Assembly: GCF_011045015.1 (NCBI RefSeq)
Contig: NZ_JAAKZY010000020.1
Location: 1 to 64,000 of the forward strand
Direction: 5' to 3'
Length of the DNA stretch: 64,000 bases
Source: Streptomyces scabichelini
GTDB taxonomy: Bacteria; Actinomycetota; Actinomycetes; Streptomycetales; Streptomycetaceae
Below the pieces are notes generated by a model. It made no database searches. It had not been told where the DNA came from and saw only the letters and a list, made by a program, of their open reading frames with translations. A program made the position numbers and the translations under genes. Of the stretch, positions 1 through 9,005 are shown piece after piece; position 1 is the first letter of the stretch; each line of letters begins with the position of its first letter.

Positions 1-57
1 CCGTACCCCTCCGCCCCACACCATCCGCGCAGTGTTCCGCAGAGAGGCAGTCACCCC

Positions 58-1515
58 ATGGCACACCACTACGACCGCATCCTCATCGGAGGACGGCTCA
101 CCGCCCCCTCCACCGACCGCGTCGCGCAGGTCGTCTCACCCAGCACCGAGGAGGTCATAGGCCACGTCCCGCTGGCCTCCACGGAGGACATCGACGCCGC
201 AGTCGGCTCGGCCCGGCAGGCCTTCGACGCCGGCCCCTGGCCGAGCTGGACCGTGAGCCGGCGTGCCGCGGCCCTGCGCGACCTCGCCGACCGCCTGGAC
301 ACGCGGGCGGCGGAACTGGCCGAGCTGGCCATGGCCGAGACCGGCAGCCCGCGCGGCTTCGCCGAGGGCTACTTCGCCGTCGCTCCCTCCCACTACCTTC
401 GTTTCTACGCCTCGTTGGCCGAGGAGTTCGTCTTCGAGGAGGAGCGGGTCAACGGGCCGACCCGCACCCTGATCGTGCGCGAGCCCGTCGGCGTCGTCGT
501 GGCCATCCCCGCCTGGAACGGCCCACTCACGCTGACCGCCCAGAAGATCGCCGCCGCCCTCATGGCCGGCTGCACGGTCGTCGTCAAGGCGCCCGTGCAG
601 GACCCGCTCGCCTGCCATGTGTTCGCCGAGGTCGTGGCCGAATCGCAGGTGCCCGAGGGCGTCATCAGCGTGTTCGCCGCCGATGTCGCGGAGAGCGAGT
701 ACCTGGTCGCCCACCCCGGTGTGGACAAGGTCAGCTTCACGGGCAGTACGGCGGTCGGTGCCCGCATCGCCGAAGTATGCGGCCGCGACATCCGCCGTAC
801 GACGCTGGAGCTCGGCGGCAAGTCGGCGGCGATCGTGCTGGACGACGCCGATATCGACACCGCCGTCCCGGCTCTCGTCGGCTGCGGCGCCGCCTTCATG
901 CAGGGCGAGATCTGCACCGCACAGACCCGCATCCTGCTGCCGCGCGCCCGCTACGAGGAGTTCACCGAGGCCCTGGCCCGCCACATGAGCACCCTGCCCA
1001 TCGGCGACCCGGCCGACCCCGCGACCGTGATCGGACCGCTGATCAGCGAGGCACACCGGGCGCGCGTCGAGGAGTACATCGCCCTCGGCAGGAAGGAAGG
1101 CGCCACCGTCGCCTGCGGCGGCGGCCGGCCCAAGGGCCTGACCACCGGCTGGTACCTCGAGCCCACCCTCTTCACCGACGTCACCAACGACATGCGGATC
1201 GCACAGGAAGAGATCTTCGGCCCGGTCGTCGTCGCCATCCCGCACGACGGCCCCGACCATGCCGTCGAGCTGGCCAACGACTCCCCGTACGGGCTCTCCG
1301 GAACCGTCTGGACCCAGGACGAGGACGCCGCCCTCCGGATCGCCCGCCGCGTGCGCACCGGAACGTTCAGCATCAACAGCTACACCCTGGACATCAACGC
1401 CCCCTTCGGCGGCAGCAAGAAGTCGGGCATCGGCCGCGAGAACGGCCCCGAAGGCCTCGACGACTACCTCGAACCCAAGTCGATCGCTCTGTCGGGCGCG
1501 CCCCTGAACGGCTGA
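58..1515 (+). CDS. Aldehyde dehydrogenase (NAD(P)+-dependent)
   Basis: This 485-residue protein is a full-length member of the aldehyde dehydrogenase superfamily, which oxidises an aldehyde to the acid in the cytoplasm. The catalytic Cys286 sits in GEICTAQ and the general-base Glu251 in LELGGKS, 35 residues apart as is usual; FTGSTAVG is the cofactor-binding loop. The ATG follows GAGAGG at a normal distance. A GMC alcohol oxidase/dehydrogenase follows 86 bases downstream, so the pair probably converts a primary alcohol to an acid for CoA activation. The substrate cannot be read from the sequence. Confidence 0.93.
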   Translation: MAHHYDRILIGGRLTAPSTDRVAQVVSPSTEEVIGHVPLASTEDIDAAVGSARQAFDAGPWPSWTVSRRAAALRDLADRLDTRAAELAELAMAETGSPRGFAEGYFAVAPSHYLRFYASLAEEFVFEEERVNGPTRTLIVREPVGVVVAIPAWNGPLTLTAQKIAAALMAGCTVVVKAPVQDPLACHVFAEVVAESQVPEGVISVFAADVAESEYLVAHPGVDKVSFTGSTAVGARIAEVCGRDIRRTTLELGGKSAAIVLDDADIDTAVPALVGCGAAFMQGEICTAQTRILLPRARYEEFTEALARHMSTLPIGDPADPATVIGPLISEAHRARVEEYIALGRKEGATVACGGGRPKGLTTGWYLEPTLFTDVTNDMRIAQEEIFGPVVVAIPHDGPDHAVELANDSPYGLSGTVWTQDEDAALRIARRVRTGTFSINSYTLDINAPFGGSKKSGIGRENGPEGLDDYLEPKSIALSGAPLNG

Positions 1516-1531
1516 ACACCGCCCGCTCCTT

Positions 1532-1560
1532 CACGAACCCGTTCGTGCACGAACCCGTTC
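1532..1560. repeat. Inverted and direct repeat between ALDH and GMC genes
   Basis: CACGAACCCGTTCGTG is a 7-base-arm palindrome (1532-1547), and its left part CACGAACCCGTTC is repeated directly at 1548-1560. It lies in the short spacer ahead of the GMC gene. It could be a weak regulator site or an RNA processing hairpin; nothing decides between these. Confidence 0.4.
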
Positions 1561-1601
1561 CTTCCGAACCCTTCGTCTCAAAGAAGAGAAGAGAGGCAAC
1601 C

Positions 1602-3131
1602 ATGGCGCGTCGCATAGTGGTGTGTGGCGGAGGTTCCGCCGGTGGAGTCCTGGCCGCCCGGCTGAGCGAAGATCCCGCGAACACCGTCACGCTGGTCGAG
1701 GCGGGGCCCGACTACCGCACCGCGCAGGAGACCGCACCCGAGGTGCTCGACGCCGACCAGTTCGGGTTCACCACCCATGACTGGGGCTACGAGTCGGCCG
1801 ATCACGTCGTCGAGGGCGACAGCATCCCGATGTTCGGGATCGTCCAGCAGGGCGTCGTGCCCGTCCTGCGCGGCAAGGTCATCGGCGGCTCCTCGTCCGT
1901 CAACGGCGCCAACGCCCTGCGGCCCACACCCGAGGACTTCGCCCGCTGGACCGGACTCGGCAACGACCGCTGGTCGTGGGACGAGGTCCTTCCGTATCTG
2001 AAGAAGCTGGAGGACGACCCGGTCGGCGGGGAACTGCACGGCACCGAAGGCCCCGTACACATCGAGCGCTTCACCGAGGGCAACGGGCTGCGCCCGGTCA
2101 TGTCCGCGTTCCTGGAGGCCTGCGCCCAGGCGGGCCACACCGTTCGGCAGGACATGAACGGCGCCGGCCGACGCGGCGCGGGCCCGGTCCCCTTCAACCG
2201 CAAGGACGGCATCCGCCAGAGCTCGGCCATCGCCTACCTCGGCCCGGCCCGCGAACGCGACAACCTGACCGTACTCGGCGGACAGACCGTCGACCGCGTG
2301 GAGTTCACCGAGGACGGGACGGCCCGCGCCGTGATCCTCGCCGACGGCACCGCCCTCGAAGCCGACCTGGTCGTCCTGTCGGCCGGAGCCATCGGCAGCC
2401 CGGCGATCCTGATGCGCTCGGGCATCGGCCCGCGGCGGATTCTCGACAGGCTGTCCATCCCCACGACCCAGGGCCTCGAAGGCGTCGGCAGGAACCTCCG
2501 CGACCACCCCATGGTGTACCTCACCTACGCCGTGGACGAGGCGACGGTCGGCGAACTCATGCCGCCCTTGCAGACCGCCCTGGCGTTCTCCTCGGCAGGG
2601 GCAGGCAACCAGGGCGAAGTCGACCTGCACGCACTGCCGTTCACCATGGAGCCAGGGGTGATGCTGGTGCCCCTCGCTGTGGTCCGCCCGTATTCGTTGG
2701 GCAGGGTGGAGATCACCTCACGCGACCCTGATGCCGACCCGTCGATCCGGCTCGGCCTGCTGGACCACCCCGACGACCTGCGGCGCATGGTGGCCGGCAT
2801 CCGCCAGGTCCGGGAGATCATGGGCTCCGGCCCACTGGAGAAGTACGTACGCGCGGAGCAGTGGCCCGGACCCGAGGCGACCACGGACGCCGACCTGACC
2901 CGCGCCGTCCTGCAAGGCAAGAACACCTACTGCCACGCCGTGGGCACCTGCGCGATGGGCGGCGAGGGCACCCCGAACGCCGTGGTCGACCAGAGCGGCA
3001 AGGTGCACGGCCTCGACGGGCTGTACGTCGTCGACGCCTCGATCATGCCGGACATCCCGGCCACGCCGACCAACACCACCGTGATGATGATGGCCGAGCG
3101 CTGCGCGGACGAACTGCGCCGGAACCCCTGA
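1602..3131 (+). CDS. GMC family oxidoreductase (choline/alcohol dehydrogenase type)
   Basis: This FAD-dependent GMC enzyme has 509 residues. The N-terminal dinucleotide-binding motif VVCGGGSAGG, the GGSSSVNGAN flavin-contact segment and the C-terminal catalytic pair His445 (CHAVGTCAMG) and Asn491 (PTNTT) are intact. The ATG at 1602 is chosen because GAGAGGC precedes it and the GMC motif begins at once; a longer open frame runs upstream inside the ALDH gene. It is likely co-transcribed with the aldehyde dehydrogenase and oxidises an alcohol. Whether it is an oxidase or a dehydrogenase cannot be told. Confidence 0.92.
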   Translation: MARRIVVCGGGSAGGVLAARLSEDPANTVTLVEAGPDYRTAQETAPEVLDADQFGFTTHDWGYESADHVVEGDSIPMFGIVQQGVVPVLRGKVIGGSSSVNGANALRPTPEDFARWTGLGNDRWSWDEVLPYLKKLEDDPVGGELHGTEGPVHIERFTEGNGLRPVMSAFLEACAQAGHTVRQDMNGAGRRGAGPVPFNRKDGIRQSSAIAYLGPARERDNLTVLGGQTVDRVEFTEDGTARAVILADGTALEADLVVLSAGAIGSPAILMRSGIGPRRILDRLSIPTTQGLEGVGRNLRDHPMVYLTYAVDEATVGELMPPLQTALAFSSAGAGNQGEVDLHALPFTMEPGVMLVPLAVVRPYSLGRVEITSRDPDADPSIRLGLLDHPDDLRRMVAGIRQVREIMGSGPLEKYVRAEQWPGPEATTDADLTRAVLQGKNTYCHAVGTCAMGGEGTPNAVVDQSGKVHGLDGLYVVDASIMPDIPATPTNTTVMMMAERCADELRRNP

Positions 3132-3267
3132 CCGACCGCGGCACAGGTGCCTGCCGGTCTTCCAGAACCAGAGCGCGCGGCTGCGGGCAAGGGGGACGGC
3201 GGGCGCCTGACCGTCACGACGACTTCGACGCACGCCGGTCCCCGGCCCTCACCGGGGTGCGGAGGGT

Positions 3268-4131
3268 TTACGCGTCATACACGTAGAAGCCCCGGCCGCT
3301 CTTACGGCCCAGGTGGCCCGCGGCGACCATGCGGCGCAGGAGCGGGGGAGCGGCGTACAGCGGTTCCTTGTACTCCTCGTACATCGACTCGGCGACGGCC
3401 TGCGCCGTGTCCAGGCCGATCAGGTCGAGCAGCCGCAGCGGACCCATCGGGTGGGCGCAGCCGAGCTCCATGCCGCTGTCGATGTCCTCCACGCGCGCCA
3501 TTCCGGACTCGACCATGCGGATCGCGGAGAGCAGGTACGGCACCAGCAGCGCGTTGACCACGAAGCCCGAGCGGTCCGGCGCCTGGACGACCGTCCTGCC
3601 CAGCTGCTCGGCGGCGAAGCCGCGGGCGCGGGCCAGGGTGTCGGCACCGGTGGTGAGGGCGGGGATCACCTCGACCAGCTTCTGCACCGGTACCGGATTG
3701 AAGAAGTGCAGCCCCACGACATGGGAGGCCCGGCCGGTGGCCACGGCGAGATCGACGACGGGGATCGAGGACGTGTTGGTGGCGAGGACGGCCTCAGGGT
3801 CGGTGACCGCCTTGTCCAGCTGACGGAAGACGTCCAGCTTCACCTCCCGGTTCTCGGCGACGGCCTCGACGACGAACTGCCGGTCGGCAAGGTCGCCCAG
3901 GTCGTGGGTGAAGGAGAGCCGGGCCAGGGCCTGGTCGCGATCGGCCTCGGCGAGCTTCCCGTGCCGCAGCCCGCGATCGAGCGAGGCGGTGACGCGGTCG
4001 CGGCCGGCGGCGGCCAGTTCGGGGCTCGATTCGGCGACGGTCACATCGAGACCGCGCAGTGCGGCGACCTCGGCGATGCCGGAGCCCATGAGGCCGCAGC
4101 CGACGACGCCGAGACGGGAGATGCCGGACAT
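3268..4131 (-). CDS. 3-hydroxyacyl-CoA (3-hydroxybutyryl-CoA) dehydrogenase
   Basis: The 287-residue product has the Rossmann motif GVVGCGLMGSG (residues 8-18), the VEAVAEN segment, the NTSS loop (119-122) and catalytic His142 in GLHFFNPVP, all typical of stand-alone FadB2/Hbd enzymes that oxidise 3-hydroxyacyl-CoA to 3-ketoacyl-CoA with NAD(P)+. The start at 4131 is preferred over an upstream in-frame codon at 4200 because GGAAGGACC lies just before it. It is transcribed divergently from the crotonase operon and converges on the GMC gene. Confidence 0.93.
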   Translation of the reverse strand: MSGISRLGVVGCGLMGSGIAEVAALRGLDVTVAESSPELAAAGRDRVTASLDRGLRHGKLAEADRDQALARLSFTHDLGDLADRQFVVEAVAENREVKLDVFRQLDKAVTDPEAVLATNTSSIPVVDLAVATGRASHVVGLHFFNPVPVQKLVEVIPALTTGADTLARARGFAAEQLGRTVVQAPDRSGFVVNALLVPYLLSAIRMVESGMARVEDIDSGMELGCAHPMGPLRLLDLIGLDTAQAVAESMYEEYKEPLYAAPPLLRRMVAAGHLGRKSGRGFYVYDA

Positions 4132-4337
4132 GAAGGTCCTTCCGGAGTGCGGTCGTTGGGAGGACGGGGGAGCGGGTGTGGGACGGGAGACCGTACGCAC
4201 CCCTCAGTCATATTGAACCGAAGTAGGTATGCTCCTCAAGGGCGAGTTTGAATCAGATTCGGTTCGATCACTGGCGGGATCTCTCTTGCTTGGATTGCAG
4301 GATGCCTTCACCTGATGAATCCGTCTCGATCAAAGGG

Positions 4338-4380
4338 TTGACAGGACATCTTCCGCCTCCCAGACTCGTAGTGAATTCAG
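4338..4380 (+). promoter_or_regulatory. Putative promoter and operator of the crotonase operon
   Basis: TTGACA (4338-4343) is followed after 17 bases by CAGACT (4361-4366), a plausible housekeeping promoter about 34 bases before the ATG. GTGAATTCAG at 4371-4380 overlaps the likely start region. Closely similar decamers, CTGAGTTCAG (13838-13847) and CTGAATTGAA (14681-14690), lie before the TetR gene and before the SnoaL gene, so this may be the TetR operator. The surrounding DNA is clearly richer in A+T than the genes. Confidence 0.4.
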
Positions 4381-4399
4381 TTCAATCTGGAGGCGAGAG

Positions 4400-5188
4400 A
4401 TGGCAGTGGAAGACGAGATCCAGTTCGAGCGTGACGGCCACGTCGCCCGTGTCTGGCTCAACCGCCCGTGGAAGAAGAACTGCGTCACCGTGCCGATCCT
4501 GAACCGGCTCGACGAGATCATCACCGAGGTCGACGAGGACCCCGAGCTGCGCGTTCTGGTGGTCCGCGGCCGCGGCGGCACCTTCTGCTCGGGCTTCGAC
4601 CTCGACAGCCTGAAGGCGGAGTACGTCGGCAAGTCGAACGCGATCGACGTCGCGGTGAAGTCCGCGAAGGTCTGCGACCGCCTCTACTCGATGAAGACCC
4701 CCTCGGTCGCCGTCCTGGAGGGCCACGTCACCGCCGGCGGCTTCGAGATCATGATCTCCTGCGACTTCGCCATCTCCGCGGACGACGCCAAGATCGGCGA
4801 CTTCCACATCCGCCGTGCGCTGTTCGGCGGAGCCGGCCCGATCTACCGGGTGCCGCGCATGATCGGCATCCGCAAGACCAAGGAGCTGATGCTCACCGGC
4901 AAGCTGCTCTCCGGCGTCGAGGCCGCGGAGTTCGGGCTGATCAACAAGTCCGCCCCGGCCGACAAGCTGGACGCGACGGTCGAGGACTTCATCGGCGACC
5001 TCGTCGACAAGAGCCCCTTCACCATGTGGCTCACGAAGATGACGATCGACCGCAGCCTGGACGCCGACACCCAGTCGCTGATGGTGATGGAGCACCTCGC
5101 CGTGGGCGTGGCGCTCAACTCCGAGGACGCGAACGAAGGCGTGTCGGCGTTCCTGGAGAAGCGCGAACCCAAGTGGACGGGGCGCTGA
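4400..5188 (+). CDS. Enoyl-CoA hydratase/isomerase family protein
   Basis: This 262-residue crotonase-fold protein has the oxyanion segment GRGGTFCSGFDL (58-69) and the GGFEIMISCDFA helix. The first catalytic Glu of classical hydratases is present (Glu116), but the second is replaced by His136 (DFHIRR), so it may not be a simple hydratase; isomerase, hydrolase or ring-cleaving activities are known in the superfamily. The ATG follows GGAGGCGAG. It is the first gene of a long co-directional set running to the thiolase at 12653. Confidence 0.88.
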   Translation: MAVEDEIQFERDGHVARVWLNRPWKKNCVTVPILNRLDEIITEVDEDPELRVLVVRGRGGTFCSGFDLDSLKAEYVGKSNAIDVAVKSAKVCDRLYSMKTPSVAVLEGHVTAGGFEIMISCDFAISADDAKIGDFHIRRALFGGAGPIYRVPRMIGIRKTKELMLTGKLLSGVEAAEFGLINKSAPADKLDATVEDFIGDLVDKSPFTMWLTKMTIDRSLDADTQSLMVMEHLAVGVALNSEDANEGVSAFLEKREPKWTGR

Positions 5189-5193
5189 TCCGG

Positions 5194-5589
5194 ATGGCCA
5201 CGGATCCGCGGAGTCCGACCGCCACCGCCGTCGGGCTCCAGGGCTCACGCTGCTCCGGCGACGGCTGCGCGGTGACGGTCTACCCCGCGGACGACGCGTG
5301 CCCGCGCTGCGGGGGACCGGCCGATCCGGTCGTCCTCCACGGCACCGGCACGCTGTGGACCTGGACGGTGCAGCGGTACGCCCCCAAGTCCCCGCCCTAT
5401 CAGGCCCCGCCTGGCGGCTTCGAGCCGTTCGCGCTCGGCTACGTCGAGCTGGCGGAAGGGGTGCGGGTGGCCGCCGTGCTGGAGGTCGACGACTTCGACG
5501 ACGTCCGCATCGGCATGCCCCTCACCGTGACCGCCGGCCCTGGCGTCCCGCGGGCCACGCCCACGACCCCCGGCGAGGAGGGCTCATGA
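5194..5589 (+). CDS. Zn-ribbon/OB-fold (DUF35-type) acyl-CoA-binding partner protein
   Basis: The 131-residue protein carries an N-terminal rubredoxin-like zinc ribbon (Cys20, Cys25, Cys36, Cys39) followed by an OB-fold with FALGYVEL and VEVDD-like strands. DUF35 proteins of this kind partner thiolase-fold enzymes such as Ltp2 aldolase or help bind CoA substrates. Its TGA overlaps the ATG of the next gene, a thiolase-fold protein, so the two are translationally coupled and likely form one complex. Confidence 0.85.
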   Translation: MATDPRSPTATAVGLQGSRCSGDGCAVTVYPADDACPRCGGPADPVVLHGTGTLWTWTVQRYAPKSPPYQAPPGGFEPFALGYVELAEGVRVAAVLEVDDFDDVRIGMPLTVTAGPGVPRATPTTPGEEGS

Positions 5590-6731
5590 GTACCGACGTA
5601 CTGATCTGCGGCGCCGGACGCACCCCGTTCGGCCGGTCGGAGGCGAGCGGCCGGCAGCTGGCTGTCGGCGCGGTGAACGCCGCGCTGGCGGACGCCGGGA
5701 TCGAGTGGTCGCGGGTACGGGCCGCGTTCGGCGGCAGCGACAGCGCGGGCCTCGCCGACACTCTGGTGGCCCAACTCGGCCTGACCGGGCTGCCGTTCGT
5801 CAACGTCAAGAACGGCTGCGCCACCGGCGGCAGCGCGCTGGTCTCCGCGGTGAACGCGATCCGCTCCGGCATGGCGGACGTCGTCCTCGCCGTCGGCTTC
5901 GACAAGCACCCGCGCGGCGCCTTCGACCCGCGGCCCGAGGACTGGGGGCTGGGAGCGGAGTACGGCAGCGACGGGCTGATGGTGACCACCCAGTTCTTCG
6001 GCATGAAGATCCAGCGCTATATGCACGACCACGGCATCACGCCGCGGACCCTCGCCCTGGTGGCCGAGAAGGCATACCGCAACGGCGGCCTGACCCCCGA
6101 GGCATGGCGCCGCAAACCGCTGTCCGCCGAGGAGATCCTCGACTCCGGCATGGTGAGCGATCCGCTGACCCGCTACATGTTCTGCTCCCCGGGCGCGGGC
6201 GCGGCCGCACTGGTGCTCTGTTCGCCCGAGGCCGCCCGCGCCCTGGACGGCCCGGCGGTCACCCTGCGCTCGGCGGCCGTACGCACCCGGCGGTTCGGCT
6301 CGTTCGAGGTGTTCAGCCCCTGGATTCCCGGGGGCGAGCTGACCAGCGTCAGCCGTGATGCCTCGGCTGCCGCCTTCGAGGAGGCGGGGATCGGGCCCGG
6401 CGAGATCGACGTCTGCCAGCTGCAGGACACCGAGAGCGGCGCCGAGGTCATGCACATGGCCGAGTGCGGGTTCTGCGAGGACGGCGAGCAGGAGCGGCTG
6501 GTCGCCTCCGGCGCCACGGAGATCGGCGGTGCGCTGCCGGTCAACACCGACGGCGGCTGCATCGCCAACGGCGAACCCATCGGCGCCTCGGGGCTGCGCC
6601 AGGTCTACGAGGTCGTCCAGCAGTTGCGCGGACGGGCCGGTGAACGCCAGGTCCCCGGTGAACCCAGGGTCGGCTTCACCCATGTGTACGGCGCGCCCGG
6701 CGTGAGCGCCTGCACGGTGCTGTCCCGCTGA
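5586..6731 (+). CDS. Thiolase-fold protein (SCP-x/Ltp type), catalytic histidines replaced
   Basis: This 381-residue SCP-x-like thiolase keeps the nucleophile Cys78 (NGCATGG) and C-terminal Cys376 (GVSACTV). The usual HDxF motif reads QDTE (Gln280) and the usual GHPIGA motif reads GEPIGA (Glu330). Normal Claisen condensation or thiolysis is therefore doubtful. Coupling to a DUF35 partner recalls the Ltp2-DUF35 retro-aldolases of steroid side-chain breakdown, so a C-C lyase role is possible. The ATGA overlap with the DUF35 gene fixes the start. Confidence 0.85.
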   Translation: MSTDVLICGAGRTPFGRSEASGRQLAVGAVNAALADAGIEWSRVRAAFGGSDSAGLADTLVAQLGLTGLPFVNVKNGCATGGSALVSAVNAIRSGMADVVLAVGFDKHPRGAFDPRPEDWGLGAEYGSDGLMVTTQFFGMKIQRYMHDHGITPRTLALVAEKAYRNGGLTPEAWRRKPLSAEEILDSGMVSDPLTRYMFCSPGAGAAALVLCSPEAARALDGPAVTLRSAAVRTRRFGSFEVFSPWIPGGELTSVSRDASAAAFEEAGIGPGEIDVCQLQDTESGAEVMHMAECGFCEDGEQERLVASGATEIGGALPVNTDGGCIANGEPIGASGLRQVYEVVQQLRGRAGERQVPGEPRVGFTHVYGAPGVSACTVLSR

Positions 6732-6749
6732 ATGGAGGTGGAGGACGAG

Positions 6750-7982
6750 ATGAGCGCCATCCCGGAACCCGAGGAGTTCCGTGCCCAGGCCAGGCAGTGG
6801 CTCGCCACGGTCGCCCGGCCGCGCGCCGCCGACGGAGAGTGGGGCAGCGGCTCCGACTCCGTCGCCGTCTTCGAGAACTGGACCGAGGAACAGGAACACG
6901 AGCACACCGCCCGCATCCAGGAATGGGAACGCACCCGCTACGACCACGGCTGGGGCGCGCTCAACTGGCAGCAGGCGTACGGAGGCCGGGGCCTGCCCGC
7001 GTACTACGAGCAGCTCTACCGCACCGAAGAGGCGGCCTTCGACGTACCGCACCGCACCGAGGTCTTCCCGGTGACGCAGCAGCTCGTCGCCCCCGCGATC
7101 GGCATCTGGGGCACCGAGGAGCAGAAGCAGCGCTGGCTGCGGCCCATGCTGCGCACCGACGAGCTGGCCTGCCAGCTGTTCTCGGAGACCGAGGCCGGAT
7201 CCGACCTCGCCGCGGTGCGGACGAAGGCGGTGCGGGACGGCGACCACTGGGTGCTGAACGGGCACAAGGTGTGGACCTCCGGGGCCCGTGTCGCGACCTG
7301 GGGCGTCGCCGTGTGCCGTACCGATCCGGACGTACGCAAGCACGCCGGTATCACCGTCTTCCTGGTGCGCATGGACGCGCCCGGCGTGACCGTACGGCCC
7401 ATCCAGCAGATGACCGGCGGCACCAGCTTCAACGAGGTCTACCTCGACGGCGTGGTGGTGCCCGACACCGACCGGCTCGGACCGGTCGGCGAAGGCTGGC
7501 GGGTCACGCTCAGCGTGCTGGCCGCCGAGCGGCTCGACTCCGGCAACCTCGGCCTGGACAACGCCGACCGGGCGCTGGAACTGGCCGGCAACCTGCCCCG
7601 CCCGCTCACCGGCAGCGAACAGCAGCGGGCCGCCGATCTGCACATCCGCACCCTCGTCCAGCGGCTCATCGGACTGCGCGTGACCGCCGCCCTCGTGGCC
7701 GGACGCGAGCCCGGTGCGGAAGCCTCGGTCGGCAAGCTCTACGCCACTGAGACCATGCGGCGCACCAGCGATCTGGTGTCCGAGCTGCTGGGGCCGAGCC
7801 TCGTCGCGGACACGGGGGCATGGGGCACGTACGCCTGGACGGAGCACCTGCTCGGCGCGCCCGGCTACAGCATCGCGGGCGGCACCGACGAGATCCAGCA
7901 CAACATCCTCGCCGAACGCGTGCTCGGCCTGCCCAAAGAGGGCCCGCCCAAAGACCGCCTGCCCAAGGAGCCCGTCCGATGA
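6750..7982 (+). CDS. Acyl-CoA dehydrogenase
   Basis: This 410-residue flavoprotein has the acyl-CoA dehydrogenase signatures SETEAGSDLAAV and GHKVWTSGA for FAD and substrate binding, and the C-terminal GGTDEIQHNILAERVLGLP. It would desaturate an acyl-CoA and pass electrons to ETF. The start at 6750 is chosen because GGAGGTGGAGG lies directly upstream; another in-frame ATG at 6732 adjoins the thiolase stop. It overlaps the kinase gene downstream by an ATGA. Confidence 0.9.
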   Translation: MSAIPEPEEFRAQARQWLATVARPRAADGEWGSGSDSVAVFENWTEEQEHEHTARIQEWERTRYDHGWGALNWQQAYGGRGLPAYYEQLYRTEEAAFDVPHRTEVFPVTQQLVAPAIGIWGTEEQKQRWLRPMLRTDELACQLFSETEAGSDLAAVRTKAVRDGDHWVLNGHKVWTSGARVATWGVAVCRTDPDVRKHAGITVFLVRMDAPGVTVRPIQQMTGGTSFNEVYLDGVVVPDTDRLGPVGEGWRVTLSVLAAERLDSGNLGLDNADRALELAGNLPRPLTGSEQQRAADLHIRTLVQRLIGLRVTAALVAGREPGAEASVGKLYATETMRRTSDLVSELLGPSLVADTGAWGTYAWTEHLLGAPGYSIAGGTDEIQHNILAERVLGLPKEGPPKDRLPKEPVR

Positions 7983-8953
7983 GCACGGCCACGCAAACGT
8001 CGGAGCTGGCCGTCCGGGTCCGCGACCGGCTCGCCCGCCGCCATCCGGGCGCCCCGATCGGCGAGTTGAGGGTGCTGCCCGGTGGCCATTCGGGGCTGAC
8101 GTACTCGGTCACCGCGGGGGAGGCCAGGTACGTCATCAAGGCGGTGCCTCCGGGGCAGCGGCCCGTCGGACGCAACGACGTGCTGCGTCAGGCGCGGGTA
8201 CTGGGCGCGCTGGCCGGATCCGCGGTGCCCGTGCCGGGCATCGCCGCCGTCGACGAGACACAACCAGCCTGGTTCGCCATGGACTTCGCGGCCGGGGAGG
8301 CCGTCGAGCCCGTACTCGACGAGCCCGAGGTGCCCGCCGCCACGGCCCGCGCCCGGATGCTGGAGATCGCCTCCGTACTGCGGCGGCTGCATGACACCGA
8401 CACTCATACGCCCGGCCTTGACGCGCCCGAACCGCTCGATGCGGCCGGGGAGTTGGAGCGGTGGACCCGCACCCTGCACGCCGTACCGGCAGAACTCCGC
8501 CCGGGCGGAGAGGAGTTGCTGGCTCGTCTCGCCGCCGACGTGCCCGGGGGCCTGCCACCGGTACTGCTGCACGGCGACTTCCGGCTCGGCAACGTGCTGT
8601 GCGTCGGCGAGCGCGCGACTGCCGTCGTCGACTGGGAGATCTGGAGCGTCGGCGACCCGCGCATCGACCTCGGCTGGTTCCTGCTCTTCACCGACCACCG
8701 CAACTTCCCCCAGCTGGGACACGCCGTACCCGGCCTCCCCACCGAGGCCGAACTGCTGGACGCCTACCTCGACGGCCGGCCCGCACTGCCCGCGATGGAC
8801 TGGTTCCGGGCCCTCGGCCGCCTGAAGATGGCCGCGATCATGGGCCACAACCTGCGCCGGCACCGCGAGGGCAAGCACCACGACCCGGACCAGGAGCGAC
8901 TGCCGCCCACCATCGCCGCGATGATCCGCACGGCACGCGACATCCTCGGCTGA
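7979..8953 (+). CDS. APH-fold phosphotransferase (ACAD10/11 or LvaA-like hydroxyacyl-CoA kinase)
   Basis: This 324-residue protein has the aminoglycoside-phosphotransferase/choline-kinase fold: a substrate-loop Lys in YVIKAV, the catalytic loop HGDFRLGN and the metal-binding DWE segment. The family name suggests antibiotic resistance, but the setting between two acyl-CoA dehydrogenases argues for phosphorylation of a hydroxyacyl-CoA. That is what LvaA does in levulinate catabolism, and the kinase domain of ACAD10/11 is its relative. The start overlaps the stop of the preceding gene (ATGA). Confidence 0.85.
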   Translation: MSTATQTSELAVRVRDRLARRHPGAPIGELRVLPGGHSGLTYSVTAGEARYVIKAVPPGQRPVGRNDVLRQARVLGALAGSAVPVPGIAAVDETQPAWFAMDFAAGEAVEPVLDEPEVPAATARARMLEIASVLRRLHDTDTHTPGLDAPEPLDAAGELERWTRTLHAVPAELRPGGEELLARLAADVPGGLPPVLLHGDFRLGNVLCVGERATAVVDWEIWSVGDPRIDLGWFLLFTDHRNFPQLGHAVPGLPTEAELLDAYLDGRPALPAMDWFRALGRLKMAAIMGHNLRRHREGKHHDPDQERLPPTIAAMIRTARDILG

Positions 8954-9005
8954 CCCGGAGCGCCCCGCGACGTCCCGACCACACGAATCCCGGACAGGAG
9001 CAATC

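Noticed and set aside
5439..7901. 820-codon open frame on the minus strand opposite the DUF35, thiolase and acyl-CoA dehydrogenase genes
   Set aside because: It is antisense to three well-recognised genes and its product has no recognisable motifs; long antisense frames are common in very GC-rich DNA.
7979..8953. Aminoglycoside resistance gene
   Set aside because: The APH fold is shared, but the gene is embedded in an acyl-CoA operon beside an ACAD10/11-type enzyme, so a metabolic kinase fits better.
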